A stretch of DNA of 64,000 nt, from the NCBI GenBank assembly GCA_036023115.1, contig JAYKKT010000059.1:6703001-6767000 (forward strand), written 5' to 3'. A program made the translations under genes and the position numbers. Positions 23,953 to 39,506 of the stretch are shown one piece after another (the first letter of the stretch is position 1; every line of letters begins with the position of its first letter). Origin of the DNA: Brasenia schreberi. Its lineage: Eukaryota > Streptophyta > Magnoliopsida > Nymphaeales > Cabombaceae. The notes beneath the pieces were generated by a model. It searched no databases. It saw nothing but the letters and a program-made list of their open reading frames with translations, and had not been told where the DNA came from.

Positions 23953-24744
23953 ACTTGCATTGTGTTGGTGAGTGGCTTGCAAACCCGAGCTGCCATCTTC
24001 TTCATGTAACTGTAAAGATCGATTTCTTAATGAATTTCTTGCTGCTGTGCAGGCAATATTCCATGCATGACAAAATGTTTAGAGTAATTATGTTATAATA
24101 AACTTGCCTATTACTCCATTCGTGCTTTTCTTAAGGAGAAAGTTAAAGGGGTATCATTCCTAAAAAAAGTTAAAATTGCCCGAAACACAGGACTAAGTTC
24201 AATCCTATCATCTGTGTTCCCCGTTTTTAAAGGACGAATAAGATAAGATGCAAGCATGTCGTATTCCAGTTCTCATTTGTCCATTACGAAAAGGAAGTCT
24301 TCAATAAAGTTTAAACCATTTGGTTGGTGAGTTGACTTAGGCTGCATAAGACAATGAGCAAGCATATCTGTAAAAAGTGGGTACCAAGTGAGCATCTATG
24401 ACGGAGGGTTTCTTATGAGAGCAACACAGAATATTTTCGGCAAAATGAATGTGGGCGATGCCCCAACTTGGGATTTTTTCAACTATTACATCACACGGTG
24501 AGCGCACGATGTGTGGATTTGAAGCTTACTGAACTAGTTAGCCAGGAAGTGTCGCTTTCATTTTCTGGGAAGTCTTTGTGTCCTGTCATTTTGCTTTCGT
24601 GTCAAAAGCAGGTTTTGTATGAGCACGTACGACTCGATTATTTTCCTTGTTGCTTTGGGAGGACAACAAAGACTTTTTGGGTCGTGTTGTCATGTCCGCA
24701 ATCGCTCCCTTAGATATATGTGGCAGGAATTGAATATAGAGGGT
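23953..24744. other. 3' flank of the esterase gene, no gene
   Basis: It likely begins with the esterase 3' UTR. The frame at 24468-24713 has no domain. Confidence 0.4.
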
Positions 24745-24880
24745 GGGCACGCAGAGTTTTAACTCACCTGGCTGGACATTTGACTCACAATAGCAGGTCG
24801 TGAGTTCGGTCCCTGAGGCATGCAGGCACCATTTGTCCCCATTTTCTACTAGTGTTGCTGCCGGAGAACACCAAAACAGG
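24745..24880 (+). mobile_element. tRNA-like SINE, second type
   Basis: The order gcagagttttaactcacctgg (A-box-like) then ggtcgtgagttcggtccctg (B-box-like), followed by gaggcatgcaggcaccattt, fits a tRNA-derived SINE head. It resembles but does not clearly match the S1-S5 family. The 3' end is not certain. Confidence 0.4.
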
Positions 24881-26800
<1,920 letters not shown>

Positions 26801-28629
26801 CAATAACAACAACAAAGCCTTTTACCATACTAGACTGGGTCGGCTATATGGATTCTTTATTTCCACAAAGCTCTATCACGTGTCATGTTAGCAGTTAACT
26901 CACAATAAACTAGATCATTCTTTATTGTTTCTTTCCAATACTTTTGTGGTTGTCCTCTACCTCTTTTATTACTTTCTAAATTTAGTTTTTCATACATTCT
27001 TACAGGTTCTTCTTTTGATCTTCTTTCTATATGTCCAAACCATCTTAAACGATATTCTCTCATTTTATCCTCTATTGGTGTCACTCCTAATTTGTTTCTA
27101 ATAACCTCATTATGTATACGGTCTTTTCCTATATGACCACTCATTCATCTCAACATCTTCATTTATGTCACAGACATCTTTTGTATATGTTGATACATGT
27201 TGATGATTAACCGCCCAACACTTAGAACGATAAAACATGGCAGGTCTAATTGCTGCTCTATAATATTTACCTTTTAACTTTAATGGTATCTTCTTATCAC
27301 AAAGAATACTTAATGCTCCTCTCTATTTTAACCAATCAACATTAATTTTATGCATAACATCTCCATCAATTCTTCATTCACTCTAAAAAATTGACCCTAG
27401 GTATTTAAAACTTTCCTTTTGGGGATGCAATGTGTGCCAATTTTAATTTCTATGTCCTCTGAAGTAACCAAATGATCAAATTTACATTCCATATATTTTG
27501 TCTTTGTTCTACTAAGTCGGAAGCCTTTACTTTCTAGTGTTTCTCTCCATAGTTCCAATTTTCTATTAACTTTTTCCTTAGACTTAAAGTTGATCCTTGA
27601 TGTAACCCACTATTAACTTAAAAGAAGTCTATCATTCCTTCATGAGTCCTCACACATGTTTTTGCACCATAATACATGTCTCTTATAAGGTTAATGTATG
27701 TCAATGGGATACCTCTTTTTTCCAAAGTTCTCTAAAGAACCTCCCTCGGTGCTCTATCGTAAGCTTTTTCTAGATCAATAAATATCATGTGAAGGTCTTT
27801 CTTTCTTGCTCTAAAATATTTCATAAGACGTCTCAAAAGGTGAATCGCTTCAACAGTCGATCTGTCTGGCATGAATTCAAATTGATTCTCTATTGTACTT
27901 GATATTTGTCTTAACCTACGTTCGATAATTCTTTCCCACAATTTCATAGTATGGCTCATTAACTTGATACCTCGATAATTCGCACAATTTAGAATGTCTC
28001 CCTTGTTCTTATATATGTGTATAAGTGTATTCACTCTCCATTCCTTGGGCATCTTTTGGTTTCTCTATATTTCATTAAATAGTCTTGTGAGTCAAGTGAT
28101 TTATATTTCTCCTAGTATTTTCCAAACTTCTATAGGAATATTGTTTGGTCCTACCGATTTACCACCCTTCATATGTTTAAGAGTCTCTTTGACTTCATTC
28201 TTTTGAATACGTCGATAGAAATTGTAGTTTATATACTTTTTCGATTTGGCTAACTCTCCTTAAGCTAATACTAACATCTTTATTTTCATTAAAAAGCTTA
28301 TAAAATAGTTTTTCCATCTATTTCTTATATCACCATTTGCCACTAGAATTTTTTCATCCTCGTCTTTGATGCATCTAACATAATTAAGATCTTTAGTTTT
28401 CTTATCTCTAGCCCTAGCTATCCTAAACATATCTCCTTCACCCTCTTTTGAGTTGAGTTTTTTATATAAATCCTCCCAAATTTTAGCTTTTGCTTCTGAC
28501 GGTCTTTTTCGCTTCCTTCTTTGCTTTCTTATGGGCTCTAAAGTTTCACTATTTTTCCTAACACAATGTAATTTTTAACATGCCCTCTTTGCCTTGATCT
28601 CCACCACCAAGCTTCTTTTTTAATATGTA
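26801..28629 (-). mobile_element. RTE-type LINE copy B, 5'-truncated
   Basis: It is flanked by a perfect 12-bp direct repeat, gtcaccaaccaa, at 26789-26800 and 28630-28641. Sense is minus: the (TTG)-type tail lies at the low-coordinate end, the C-terminal frame at 26857-27144 (RLRWFGHIERRSKEEPVR) and the reverse transcriptase part at 27732-28052 ([39 protein letters not shown]). The endonuclease half is absent. A segment around the FADD catalytic box is missing near 27580-27600, and there are further frameshifts, so it is inactive. Confidence 0.93.
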
Positions 28630-28641
28630 GTCACCAACCAA

Positions 28642-29654
28642 TCAACATAAACTAATGGAATAAAGAAGTATTTAAGGAATCCATTAGCATGATCATATTA
28701 GTTATCAATTTGAATAACTTCCATCAAGATATTCATAATCTGGGTAATTGAGCATTTCGCTATGGCAAAGGTATAATTCCACACAATCAAAGCCATGGAA
28801 ACTAACAAAATCACAGTCTTAACCATAGGAATACCGTTTAAGAAATTCTCAAGGAGCAGGAAAGATGCAAGTTCCATTTGCCTATTACAACATTCAAGTC
28901 ACTGATGTTTGATGCCCTTATATCACTCCCAAAATCGATTTACTTAATTAACTTGATGCAGTATAGTGGGTGGTCTACTACTGCCATCGTGTCAAATATG
29001 TAACATATTCCTCTTCCGTCTTCCACTGTATTTTCAAACCTACAAAAGGCCTGGTCCAGCAAACCTGTTCAGTCATGCCTCACACTTCAATCACCTTGAT
29101 AGAACTGACTGCTTCCACCTCTCTCTCTCTCACACACACACACATGCACAAGCACACATACATGGGGACATATGTTATTGGCATTCATATATAATGATTA
29201 ACAAAAACCTTAAAGTCTTCTGTCGGGCTGTGGGCAACTCCATTCCTTTATCAATTCTGATAATCTTATGGTCAATAATGGCAACATTTATTCACAAGAA
29301 TGTGCTTCCATCTATAATTCAAAGAGAGAGAGAGAATCTGGAGGTCGTATCCAATGGGGAAATATATTGGAAATTTTTCCAAATGTTTTTGTAGGAGGGC
29401 AGGAGGCAGGGAGAGAAAGTGGGGAAGAGGATGGTATGACCGGGAGAACATCGGTTGAAAACACATAGGTCAGACAAGGACATTATGGTCATTCACTAGG
29501 AAATAGAAAATGTGAGAAAATTATAAACCATTTCATGTTGACATAAAGCTGCTGGTGCACATCTTAGTATGCATACAAATTGAACGTTGACATCGTTGAT
29601 CTGCATATGCTACAGGTTTTCCCTTCCATGACATAGAGGGATGTGGAGAATAAG
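28642..29654. other. gene-free stretch
   Basis: Overlapping frames at 28966-29468 (up to 142 codons) have no domain and partly translate CT/CA and GA tracts near 29120-29150 and 29320-29335. No gene is supported. Confidence 0.4.
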
Positions 29655-30035
29655 AAGCTGCCCAACTACCCAAGAAAATAGAATGTGAACGGGTACGTGA
29701 AATATTGACAAATTCACCGGTATACTCAAAAAATGCTTGATAATTCATGCCTTCTGTATACAGGAGACAATGTAGGTCAAACAAAAGCTAAACAGATTGA
29801 AAGGATGGGTTCCGGAATGTCTGGACTTAAGAAAGGAGAAGGTTGATACTCCGTAACTGCCCAAGAAAATCAGACGTAACGCGGTATGTTAAATATTGAC
29901 AGTATCACTGGCAAAGTAATAAAATGGTTGACAATTCATGTCTTCTGTCTACAGGAGACAATGCAGGTCAAACAAAAATCTAAACAGATTGACAGGACAG
30001 GATCTGGAATGTCGTACATAAGAAAAGAGAAAGCT
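29655..30035. repeat. tandem duplication, ~191-bp period
   Basis: Two diverged head-to-tail copies share ordered blocks cccaagaaaat, aaatattgaca, caattcatg, tacaggagacaatg and caggtcaaacaaaa, spaced by about 191 bp (for example tacagg at 29759 and 29950). It is non-coding. Confidence 0.75.
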
Positions 30036-30189
30036 TGAAAAAGAGTTGACATTGTTGCACATATTTATTTGAAGGAGAATTGTGAGGGTGAAGACACATA
30101 TGGGATTGAATTTCATTCACCAAAATATTTTCTGGTTGAGTTATAAAAGTCAACTAAATAGTTGAGAGAAGATATTCTTGAAATCATTT

Positions 30190-30450
30190 GCACCAAGTTG
30201 GATCAAAATAATGTGTAAGCAAGAATTTTGGCAAGAGCTAGATGAAGTAATCCAAGAAGTCGCGTGAAGAGAAATTGACTGCTTGGGGCAAGATACGATA
30301 CGCATGTGGGAGAGGATGCTTTAAAGTATATGAAGTCTATGGAGCTATAGTGCTTATGAACAAAAATGAGACGCAACACTGGTTGTTTTTCTGTGACAAT
30401 CTTTTTATAATAAACACTTTTCTCAAAAAGGAATTGGATATGAAGTTCAA
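30190..30450 (+). mobile_element. ancient RTE LINE endonuclease fragment
   Basis: Plus-strand frames with stops spell FWQELDEVIQ and, 150 bp later, DNLFIINTFLKK. These align in order with FWEELDKVIQ and FDLFIVNTIFKK of copy D. The intervening GDLNGHVG catalytic block is too decayed to see. It is an old relic from the same or a related family. Confidence 0.55.
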
Positions 30451-31949
30451 GGTGTGGATAAGCATGTACAAGGAAGAGACAATGCACAGGATCCATGACT
30501 CCAACACTTTGCTCAAAGCATCTTAGCAAAACAGTCGCTTGAAAATAAGTAGAACAGTGACAGTGAATGAAGTTCAATAGTCGATAAGAAGCTAAGATCT
30601 AGGTCACATTGGCACACCACATTGGCGGCACTTTCTATGTGAGATAAAAAATCAATGACATGAACAGTAAACATACAAAGAGTACAGCAGCTGTTTTAAT
30701 AATAAGTACCATTTTGAGGTTCCTGGTTTCCAAGAAGCTATTCTAGGATTTAAACGACTAAAGAATACTAATCATTGTGCCCATGTTTTCCTGTAAATCT
30801 GTCAATTATGTGGTGAACATGAAACCGAAATATGTTTTCTTATGTAACCTTGACACAGTAAAGATAGAAGGAGAAAAGGTATTCGGTCCTACTAGGCATC
30901 AAGACCACATGTCTGTTGAAAACAGTCATAGTATAATCTGTGATAGCATGATAAAGTAAATTAATCTAATCAAACGACAAAATTTCATGATCAACTGTAA
31001 GGTTTTATGAGAATCTGGCAAAAATATATTGTCCTACAATTCTAAGCACAGATACCCCCAGGCGTTGACTAGGAGGAGATAATGTGAGTGAGCAATATGT
31101 GTTAAAATGTATATACATGATAAAATAACAAATCAGCATAACCTACCACAAAACAACATCAATTTGAAGATTGAGCAAAACAGGTAAAAAAATTTGCCAA
31201 AGAGAAGAACAAAGAGAATGTTATACCTTACGTAAAGCACACTGATGGATTAACAACACTATCAGGAGAGATCTTTTGCAGATTCAAACTAAAACGGCAA
31301 CCTTTATGGTATAATAACAAAACCTATTTTAAATTTGTGATGTTTTAGTATATAGTGAAGTTTTATTAGCACTAGAATATCAATAAACACATTGCATCAT
31401 CTTTCATTAAATCGTCCTGATTAGACTATACGTCGAAAGAATTTGACCCTGAGCATGTTCTTCAGTCGAGATAATAATATGATCACAACTGGGAGACCAG
31501 GGTGCCTACATAAACCTTCTGGCTGGTGCACGAATGACATGTATTTGTAGGCATCTTCCTACAAATATTGCGGCTTATACGAAAGCTTAAGAATGAAGAT
31601 AAAGAAGAAGAAGAAAAGGATTAGCCTAATAATGAAAGCCTGCAGATAACTCCAATGAGTATGAAATGTACCAGAAAAGAATCCACAATTCCCGAAATTC
31701 AAACCATTTAGCAATTTGACAATCAACCAATCAGGAATTTGCAAGAGGTCAAGCAAAATGCACATGGCCTATCATCAGCGTATTATTCAAGCGGAAAAGC
31801 TTCCAGTTGCCCGTTTCTTCCAAATTCTCAATTGAAGAAAACACCAAAAAGCAGAATAATCTTGTGATCCAGAAAATGAAATAGCATGAGACATGAGCGA
31901 TAAGAACAAAATTCAAAATCATGCAGGGTCTAACCATAAAATTCTTCTC
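30451..31949. other. gene-free stretch
   Basis: No gene is supported; frames at 30203-30959 and 31559-31937 have no domain. The last few hundred bases hold the 3' UTR side of the complex I gene. Confidence 0.4.
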
Positions 31950-32357
31950 CTAGTTCCTAGACTTCTTGTACCGAGCTACCTCTTCGTCATTGGAGAAGAA
32001 ACCCATGAGCCGCCCGGCAGAGTTCTGATACGCGTACATAAACCCGCCCATCAGCCCGATTAAGCCGCCGGTGAACATCGACGGCCCCCTGATGTTGGGC
32101 TTGATCCCTAAAATCAACAATATCCAAAACGAATCAAACCCAAGAATCAATAGAAAAGATCAAACATAAGAAAAAAATGACCAAGGACGAGTTGGAGGAC
32201 GACCAGAGAGATATCCGACAATAACGGAGACGCCGGTGATGGAGAGAAGACGACAGTAGTCGAGGGTGTTGAAATTGGCGACCGCCTTCGTGAAGGGAGG
32301 ATTCCGATCGACCACCGGGTATTCTGGTTTTGCTAACGCGGTGATGTCCGTGTTCAT
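31950..32357 (-). CDS. mitochondrial complex I small subunit (20.9 kDa/NUXM type)
   Basis: Two exons, 32357-32204 and 32107-31950, give 103 residues. The intron opens with GTCGTC, a weak but valid GT donor, and closes with TTTTAG. The N-terminus MNTDITALAKPEYPVVDRNP, then a first hydrophobic segment (about residues 37-51), the IRGPSMFTGGLIGLMGGFMY segment and the NSAGRLMGFF tail are hallmarks of the plant NADH:ubiquinone oxidoreductase 20.9 kDa-like subunit. This is an accessory membrane-arm protein of the inner mitochondrial membrane with two predicted membrane passes and no catalytic residues. Plant homologues are of similar length, so the gene looks complete. Frames on the opposite strand are shadows. 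Confidence 0.92.
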
Positions 32358-32895
32358 CTTCCTTTGCTCTTGTTTCCGCTCTTCTTCAATCTCCCCTCTT
32401 CCTGTCTCCGTCTATCGGTAGTTTGCCCCGCCTAACGCCCTTTAGTCCAGCTCAGGTGTTTTCTGAGTTTTGGAAGATAAACCCCACTGAGGCAGAAAAA
32501 CGGGATAAGTCGGGATATTTGACTTAGCCTATGATCGAAAATTCAAATAACCACTCATCCACAGAAGGAAATGCAATTTACTACTACATGCGATAGGGGT
32601 GGCTTTGGGTGAGCTCGGCATCTAAGTTGAGATTGTTTCTGTACCCGCCAAAAGGTCGAAGCCAGTGGCGGATCCACTTTAGGATAAGGTGAGACAAGTT
32701 TCCACTTTAGGATAAGGTGAGACATGTTTCTCACTCGAAATCTAAAAATTTCTTAAGTTCAACATGGAAAAATATAAGTGTTTTATCACCTAAAATAAAA
32801 GTGTACCTCATCCCAAAAAATCATAGATCCGCTATCGATCAAAGCCATAACCCAAGGACTTTATTCATTCTTTTATGGTGTTTCTTTTTTTTCAT

Positions 32896-33190
32896 ATCTA
32901 ATTTCGTACCTATAGCAAAATTAACTAAGTTGGAGGTAAAAAAAGTTATAAAGTATAAACGTACAAACGAGATCTAGACGTATGCATGATCATACCTATA
33001 GGGTGAAATTAACTAAGTTAAAACTAGAGAAGTTGTAAAAGGATATCTAATTTCGTACCTATAGTGAAATTAACTAAGCTGGAGATAAAAAAAAGTTATA
33101 AAGTATAATCGTACAAACTAGGTTGACATATGCATGGTCATACCTATAGGCCGAAATTAAGTTAAAGATAGAGAAGTTGTAAAAGGATGG
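32896..33190. repeat. tandem duplication, ~148-bp period
   Basis: Two copies, 32896-33043 and 33044-33190, share atctaatttcgtacctatag, aaaagttataaagtataa and gtatgcatg/catatgcatgg blocks. A smaller repeat of ccactttaggataaggtgag lies just upstream at about 32670-32725. Non-coding. Confidence 0.75.
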
Positions 33191-33953
33191 TTCCACACGT
33201 ATGTATAGTACACATTATCTTTTGATATACTTGATAGGGGTTTCGATTAAGGACGAGTAAGGAACCTAGAATTTTTTATAAGGTAGGGCAAATTTCTTAT
33301 TCGATCATTTGAGATGAAATGAAGTGAATTGTGTATAGTGGTCATGGATTCAATCGTCCTCTGTAACTTTTTCATTGGTTTTCATATTTTCACGTAGAAC
33401 TCGCCTCAATGTAGATCCACCGCTGCACAAGACCGGCGGCAAGCGGCTCAGTCTGATCAAGGGCTTACAGTTCGAGGATGAGGACAAGCATAACATGGTA
33501 ATCTTGGTTTTATATTAGGCTAGAGCAAAGAAGGGCGAGATGTCTTCTAGTCTCAGGCCATATTGGGCGGTAGGTCATGAGTATCTACGCCCAAACTTCA
33601 AAAGTGGGGCAGCATACTTGCAAACCGTGAACAGGCCGGCTGCATGCAAGACTTGTAGTCCATTCAGAAAGGTGCGAACAGGGGCCAGCCGAGTGCTAAA
33701 GTGTAGCCCAATATGGAACTGGTGAGGGTGAAAGGAACCAATGATCGATGTACTTGCGCACCGAGGGTACACACCTGCGAGGGGCGAGATTTTGCGCGCG
33801 CAGCCCATGCGGAGGACAAGCATTGCGCTTCTTAGGGAAGAATACTCTGACTGTTCTTTTAACCCTATTTCAACGCGAGCGAGGCGGCAGCACAAGCTCT
33901 AGCATTTCCAACAATAATCGGTCAACCAATAAAAGGACTTTTTATCTGTAATC

Positions 33954-33986
<33 letters not shown>

Positions 33987-34676
33987 CTAGGTTCCGATCC
34001 CCGGTTCTAAGAACCCGTTCCGAACAGGATGAATTTGGAGAGTGAAAACGGAAACGGAGATGGGGATGGGATAAGAGGTCCTCACCCGGCAAACATGGCC
34101 CCGACCCTTCCCATAATTGGTTCTACAAAGTTAGGGTCATCTAAAAATAAAATAAATTATATAAATAAATAAAGTATTACTTTTTTTTTGAATCATGAAC
34201 TCATCATCATCCTCATATTTCATTTGTAATAATATGTTCCAATGCATTTTACATAAATTAGGTTTTATTTCATGAGCTCTAACCAGGTATATGCGCCCCT
34301 CTGACGACCATCCATCTTGGAAGTGGAGTCCCCGTGAGGGTGAGGTAACCCTCTTCGCGTGTTATTTGTTGTCAGCTTCGTTGGTCAACTGAATCCTTAA
34401 AACTCAATTTCGTACGCTGTAGGCTCTGGTAGGTTGTCAACCATACCGGACAACCAAGTAAATGGTACCGTGAAGGAAAAATCAACGTTGTCATCTCGTC
34501 AACCACTGTACATAGTTGGCTGGAACCGTGTTTTCGTTGGACAAAAACGACCAGATGGAACTCTTGACCAGGGCAATGTTGCATATCTCCTTGCCTATAA
34601 ACACACCCCACCTCCTCAAGATGGCTTCCACTGCTTTTGAGAGATTTTGAGAAAGAGAGGCTTTGGTTGGTAGCCG
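33191..34676. other. intergenic stretch with an unassigned GC-richer island
   Basis: About 33420-33900 is clearly less AT-rich than its surroundings and has open frames on both strands (33540-33725 +, 33575-33895 -), but I recognise no domain. A (TA)n(GA)n tract lies at 33952-33985. Frames at 34372-34640 are upstream of the PCR gene and have no domain. Confidence 0.4.
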
Positions 34677-35068
34677 ATGTATCCGAAGAAGACGGAGATG
34701 GGCGCGCCGGAGCAATATCCATACCAGTCAACTGGCATACCGGTGGCTGTTTCGGCACCTCCTTTGCCCATGAATGTTCAATCTCAGGCACCGGCCCCTT
34801 GGACTACCGGCCTCTGCGATTGCATGGATGACTGTGGCAATTGTAACCCCTCTCTCTCTCTCTCTCAACACATTCACACACAAACACATTTTGGTATGTT
34901 TTAATTGATGATGTCATGATTATGACTGTGGCAATTGTAACCTCTCTCTCTTTCTCTCAACACATTTTGGTGTGTTTTAATTGATGATATATAGGTTGCA
35001 TCACATGCTGGTGCCCATGCATTACCTTCGGCCAGATTGCTGACATTGCGGATCGTGGTTCCTCCTGT

Positions 35069-35153
<85 letters not shown>

Positions 35154-35671
35154 TGTACCTAATTATAAGTTATTAGCTACTGAGTCTTCTGGTTATGATC
35201 TCATCTAAATCTCATGTTTTTGCTTTGTGGGTATTAATTAAACAGCGTGCGCGCTGAGCGGGGCGCTCTACTTTCTGATCAATTACTTGACGGGGTGCGG
35301 ATGTTTGTATTCCTGCTTCTACCGCACCAAGCTGAGGTCGCAGTATGGACTGCACGAGTCCCCTTGCGCCGATTGCTTGGTCCACTTTTTCTGCGAGCAG
35401 TGTGCGCTCTGCCAGGAGTACAGGGAGCTCAAGATCCGTGGCTTCGACATGGCCCTCGGTAAATAGCTATTTTACCTCTCTCTCTCTCATAAATACATAT
35501 ATGTGTGTGTTGGTATGTTTGTGTGCGTGCGTGCTCGAGTCTATGGTGTATATAGTGTGTTGAAGGGATTCTTTTCTTGCACAAATGAAAGGTTGGCAAG
35601 GGCATCTTGAGAATCAGGCCCGCGGAACATCCACAACAGCCCCAGGCATGGTAGGCGGCATGAGCCGCTAG
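34677..35671 (+). CDS. PLANT CADMIUM RESISTANCE-type (PLAC8) membrane protein
   Basis: Four exons, 34677-34842, 34995-35066, 35246-35458 and 35592-35671, give 176 residues, all introns in phase 1. After a proline-rich N-terminus (about 1-42) comes [19 protein letters not shown], containing the family CCxxxxCPC motif, then [12 protein letters not shown] hydrophobic helix follows ([20 protein letters not shown]), and then a second cysteine-rich part ([28 protein letters not shown]). This is the PLAC8 layout of plant PCR/FWL proteins: plasma-membrane proteins, some exporting cadmium or zinc, others controlling organ size. Which role applies here cannot be told. Intron 1 carries a duplicate of the exon-1 end and its donor, and intron 2 a (CT)n(AT)n tract at about 35072-35150. 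The reading frame is intact. Confidence 0.92.
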
Positions 35672-36925
<1,254 letters not shown>

Positions 36926-36927
<2 letters not shown>

Positions 36928-38295
36928 TTAACCTCATCGACAGTGCAATATCTGCGAAAGTCGCTACAATGTTACATATTGTGATAATCACACTGAGTTG
37001 TCACAATCAGTTTGTAATAGTGACCCGGACGATTTGAGCAGCATTCGCTGCATGAATACTGAGTTACAGCGACGACGTTGGATGGTAATCTAGGCCGGAA
37101 GGCAAGCAACCTACCAATCGTTTCGACGACGATCATGACAATCACTTATCAGATTTTTTAAGGCGCACACAGCTGGCTAGCATGCATCATTGATTGCTTT
37201 TCAATATACACTAGAGAAACATATAACCTTGCAAAGCTACCCCTGATTCGTTGCGTAGTGTTTCCCTTCTTTGGTTTATGATGTGGAAAATCAAGCCGCC
37301 AATGAAGATGGCGATGTGTGAGTTCTCTGTTTCACTTTTGTTTCCTTTTGACGAGGGAATAGGAAGTTAGGAACCACCATCTGCCCAGGCTGTACCCTCT
37401 TTTAGTGAGGTTGACGAAGGATTTCGGGAGCCCGATGGGCCTGAATAGTTGCCGTGCCGGAAAGGCAATCGGGCTGGCGCATAAGGTAACAGGGACGTTC
37501 TGGGCGACCATACTGGCCGTTCTAAGTGAGGGCCATGTCGTTTTGTGTCGACAGGTTGGACAACGTTTCCGCTGCGGCTGTTCAGCTTGGGATTGGATCC
37601 CTGCTTTGGCAGCTTCGTTTTCTTCATCGACGTTGAAATTCTTGCCTTACCCATTTCTTCGGCACAAATAATAGTGGCGTTGGGTATGCCTATTGCACCG
37701 GCCAAGTCACCTGTGCTGGGTTTGTCGAGCTGAGTGGTGCCATTTAGGGCGAGGAAAGAAGCTGGCATTGTCGATAGCGGCAGCGGTTTTCTTTTGAACG
37801 TTGGTTATGGTTGTTAGTACAAACGTTTTTCAAACATCACAACTGTTTCATATGTGAGATTAATAGTTAAAATTTAATTAAAAAAGTCATCAAGTACCAT
37901 CATGTACATGCACTTATTATTATTTTGTTTTTAATGATTTCAACTATTGATCTTTAGAATGTATGAGTACATGTAAGACTTTAAGGTAAACACATGGTAA
38001 ACCAAACATTTGATTGGTAAGATCAATGATTGAAAATTTAAAATTTTAAAGTAAAAAGAGATGAAAATTTTTAAAGAGATTTTAGCATGTATTAGTATGT
38101 GCATAGACTATTATCTCTCTCTTTATATCTCTCTCTCTCTATATATAAATATATCCAGTTTGGTGATGGTAATACCTTCTTCCGTGAACTTGGCTTCATT
38201 AAGTTTCTTTTTTGCCCTTGTAGTAAACATCAAAGGATTGAAAACTTTAAAGAGATTTTAGCATGTGCACATAAACTATTATTTCTCTCTTTATA
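36926..38295. other. intergenic stretch with an unassigned GC-richer island
   Basis: About 37330-37790 is distinctly GC-richer and open on both strands (37367-37768 -, 133 codons; 37405-37733 +). The minus frame is rich in Ser, Pro and Lys with no motif I recognise. It could be a relic of a retroelement gag or a captured gene piece. A duplicated block (agagattttagcatgt) links about 38075 and 38250. Confidence 0.35.
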
Positions 38296-38303
38296 TATAT
38301 ATA

Positions 38304-38346
<43 letters not shown>

Positions 38347-38350
38347 ATAT
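38296..38350. repeat. (AT)n microsatellite
   Basis: Interrupted AT tract; a second short one lies at about 38467-38490. Confidence 0.9.
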
Positions 38351-38490
38351 CCTGTTTGGTGAATGCCTTACGGTTTCTTCCAGAACCTTGGCTTTACGAA
38401 GTTCCTTTTTGGCCGGAATTTGTTGTGGCTCGCTATGGTTACTTACTGATTAAGGCATAACGAAGATATATATATATATATATATATATA

Positions 38491-39439
38491 ATGGAGTTGA
38501 TTCATTGCGATAACTGCTGTTCTTTTAATAGTTATGATTGTGAATCGTGGTTTACGCATATCCATATGCATAAAAAAGTAAACATATATCCAGACAGTTT
38601 CATATATATTAGGTTCATGTTCATGTCTTTTATGTGCGGATTCCTTTGTTTTCTAAATCCAAATTAATTATGAAGCTGATCCATTTGTGATTGGGATTCA
38701 GTTCATTAAAGCCTATTTGAATTTGAACCCGGCTACTTGGTCAGATTCATATACGTTATAGATCCAATATATTTCTGGTTCGGATCCAATCCACTCATGC
38801 AACAATTTAGATGTTTTGATTCGTTCTACTTTGGATCAGGATAGAGTCTGAATCTACTTTTCAAATCAGACTCATTTAGAATCCAATTACTGATCCATCT
38901 TAAATTATGGATCAGATTTTAGTCTAATTTTGGCCTGTGGATTTTGGATCTCTTGGATTTGGGTTTGGATATGTATCTTATATTTGTTGAGTTTGTGTTT
39001 GGACTTTGGATTTAGGTCATTTTGGATTTGGATCTGAATTATAGATTGTATAGTTTAACAATGCAAATCGTGTTCAAACGCATTGAAATGATTTGAATCA
39101 CCTAAAGGTAAGCTTTCCATGTTATCGGGTGCCTAAATAGGATGAAATGGTTGGAGTGCGCACTATCCCATAAAGCATGTACTACCCAAAGGTAGCATGC
39201 TGACTTAACTCTAGTATGTGTACAGACCTCTAGTTTGATCACTAAAATATATAAAATTCTGTTATTGGTTCACTATGTCAAACCCTTTGTTTATTGTGTA
39301 TGCGAAAGTGCAATGTACACATTTGGGTTCTCATTACAAGCAAAGAGTGATTACATCAAATTTAAAGAAGTGGTTATAAGTCGTGTCATTTGTTTCTCAT
39401 AAGTGCAAATTTAAATAATATTCCATCATGAATTAATGA
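38491..39439. other. gene-free stretch with GGATC/GGATTTGG-rich tract
   Basis: About 38640-39050 is built from variants of ggatcc, tggatttgg and gatccaat on both orientations. No gene is seen. Confidence 0.45.
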
Positions 39440-39506
39440 TTTTTTTTTTGTTACAAGAGGAGGCCAAAGCCTAACACACACGTACATGCACCCTCTGGGA
39501 GTCGAA
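39440..39506 (-). mobile_element. tRNA-derived SINE copy S3, 5'-truncated
   Basis: On the minus strand it reads B-box-like cgactcccagaggg, then tgcatgtacgtgtgtgttag, ggctttggcctcctcttgt and an A run. These are the body and tail of the S1 family. The head is missing. Confidence 0.65.

Noticed and set aside
28966..29394. 142-codon plus-strand frame
   Set aside because: No domain; includes CT/CA and GA repeat translations, and overlapping frames on both strands are equally long.
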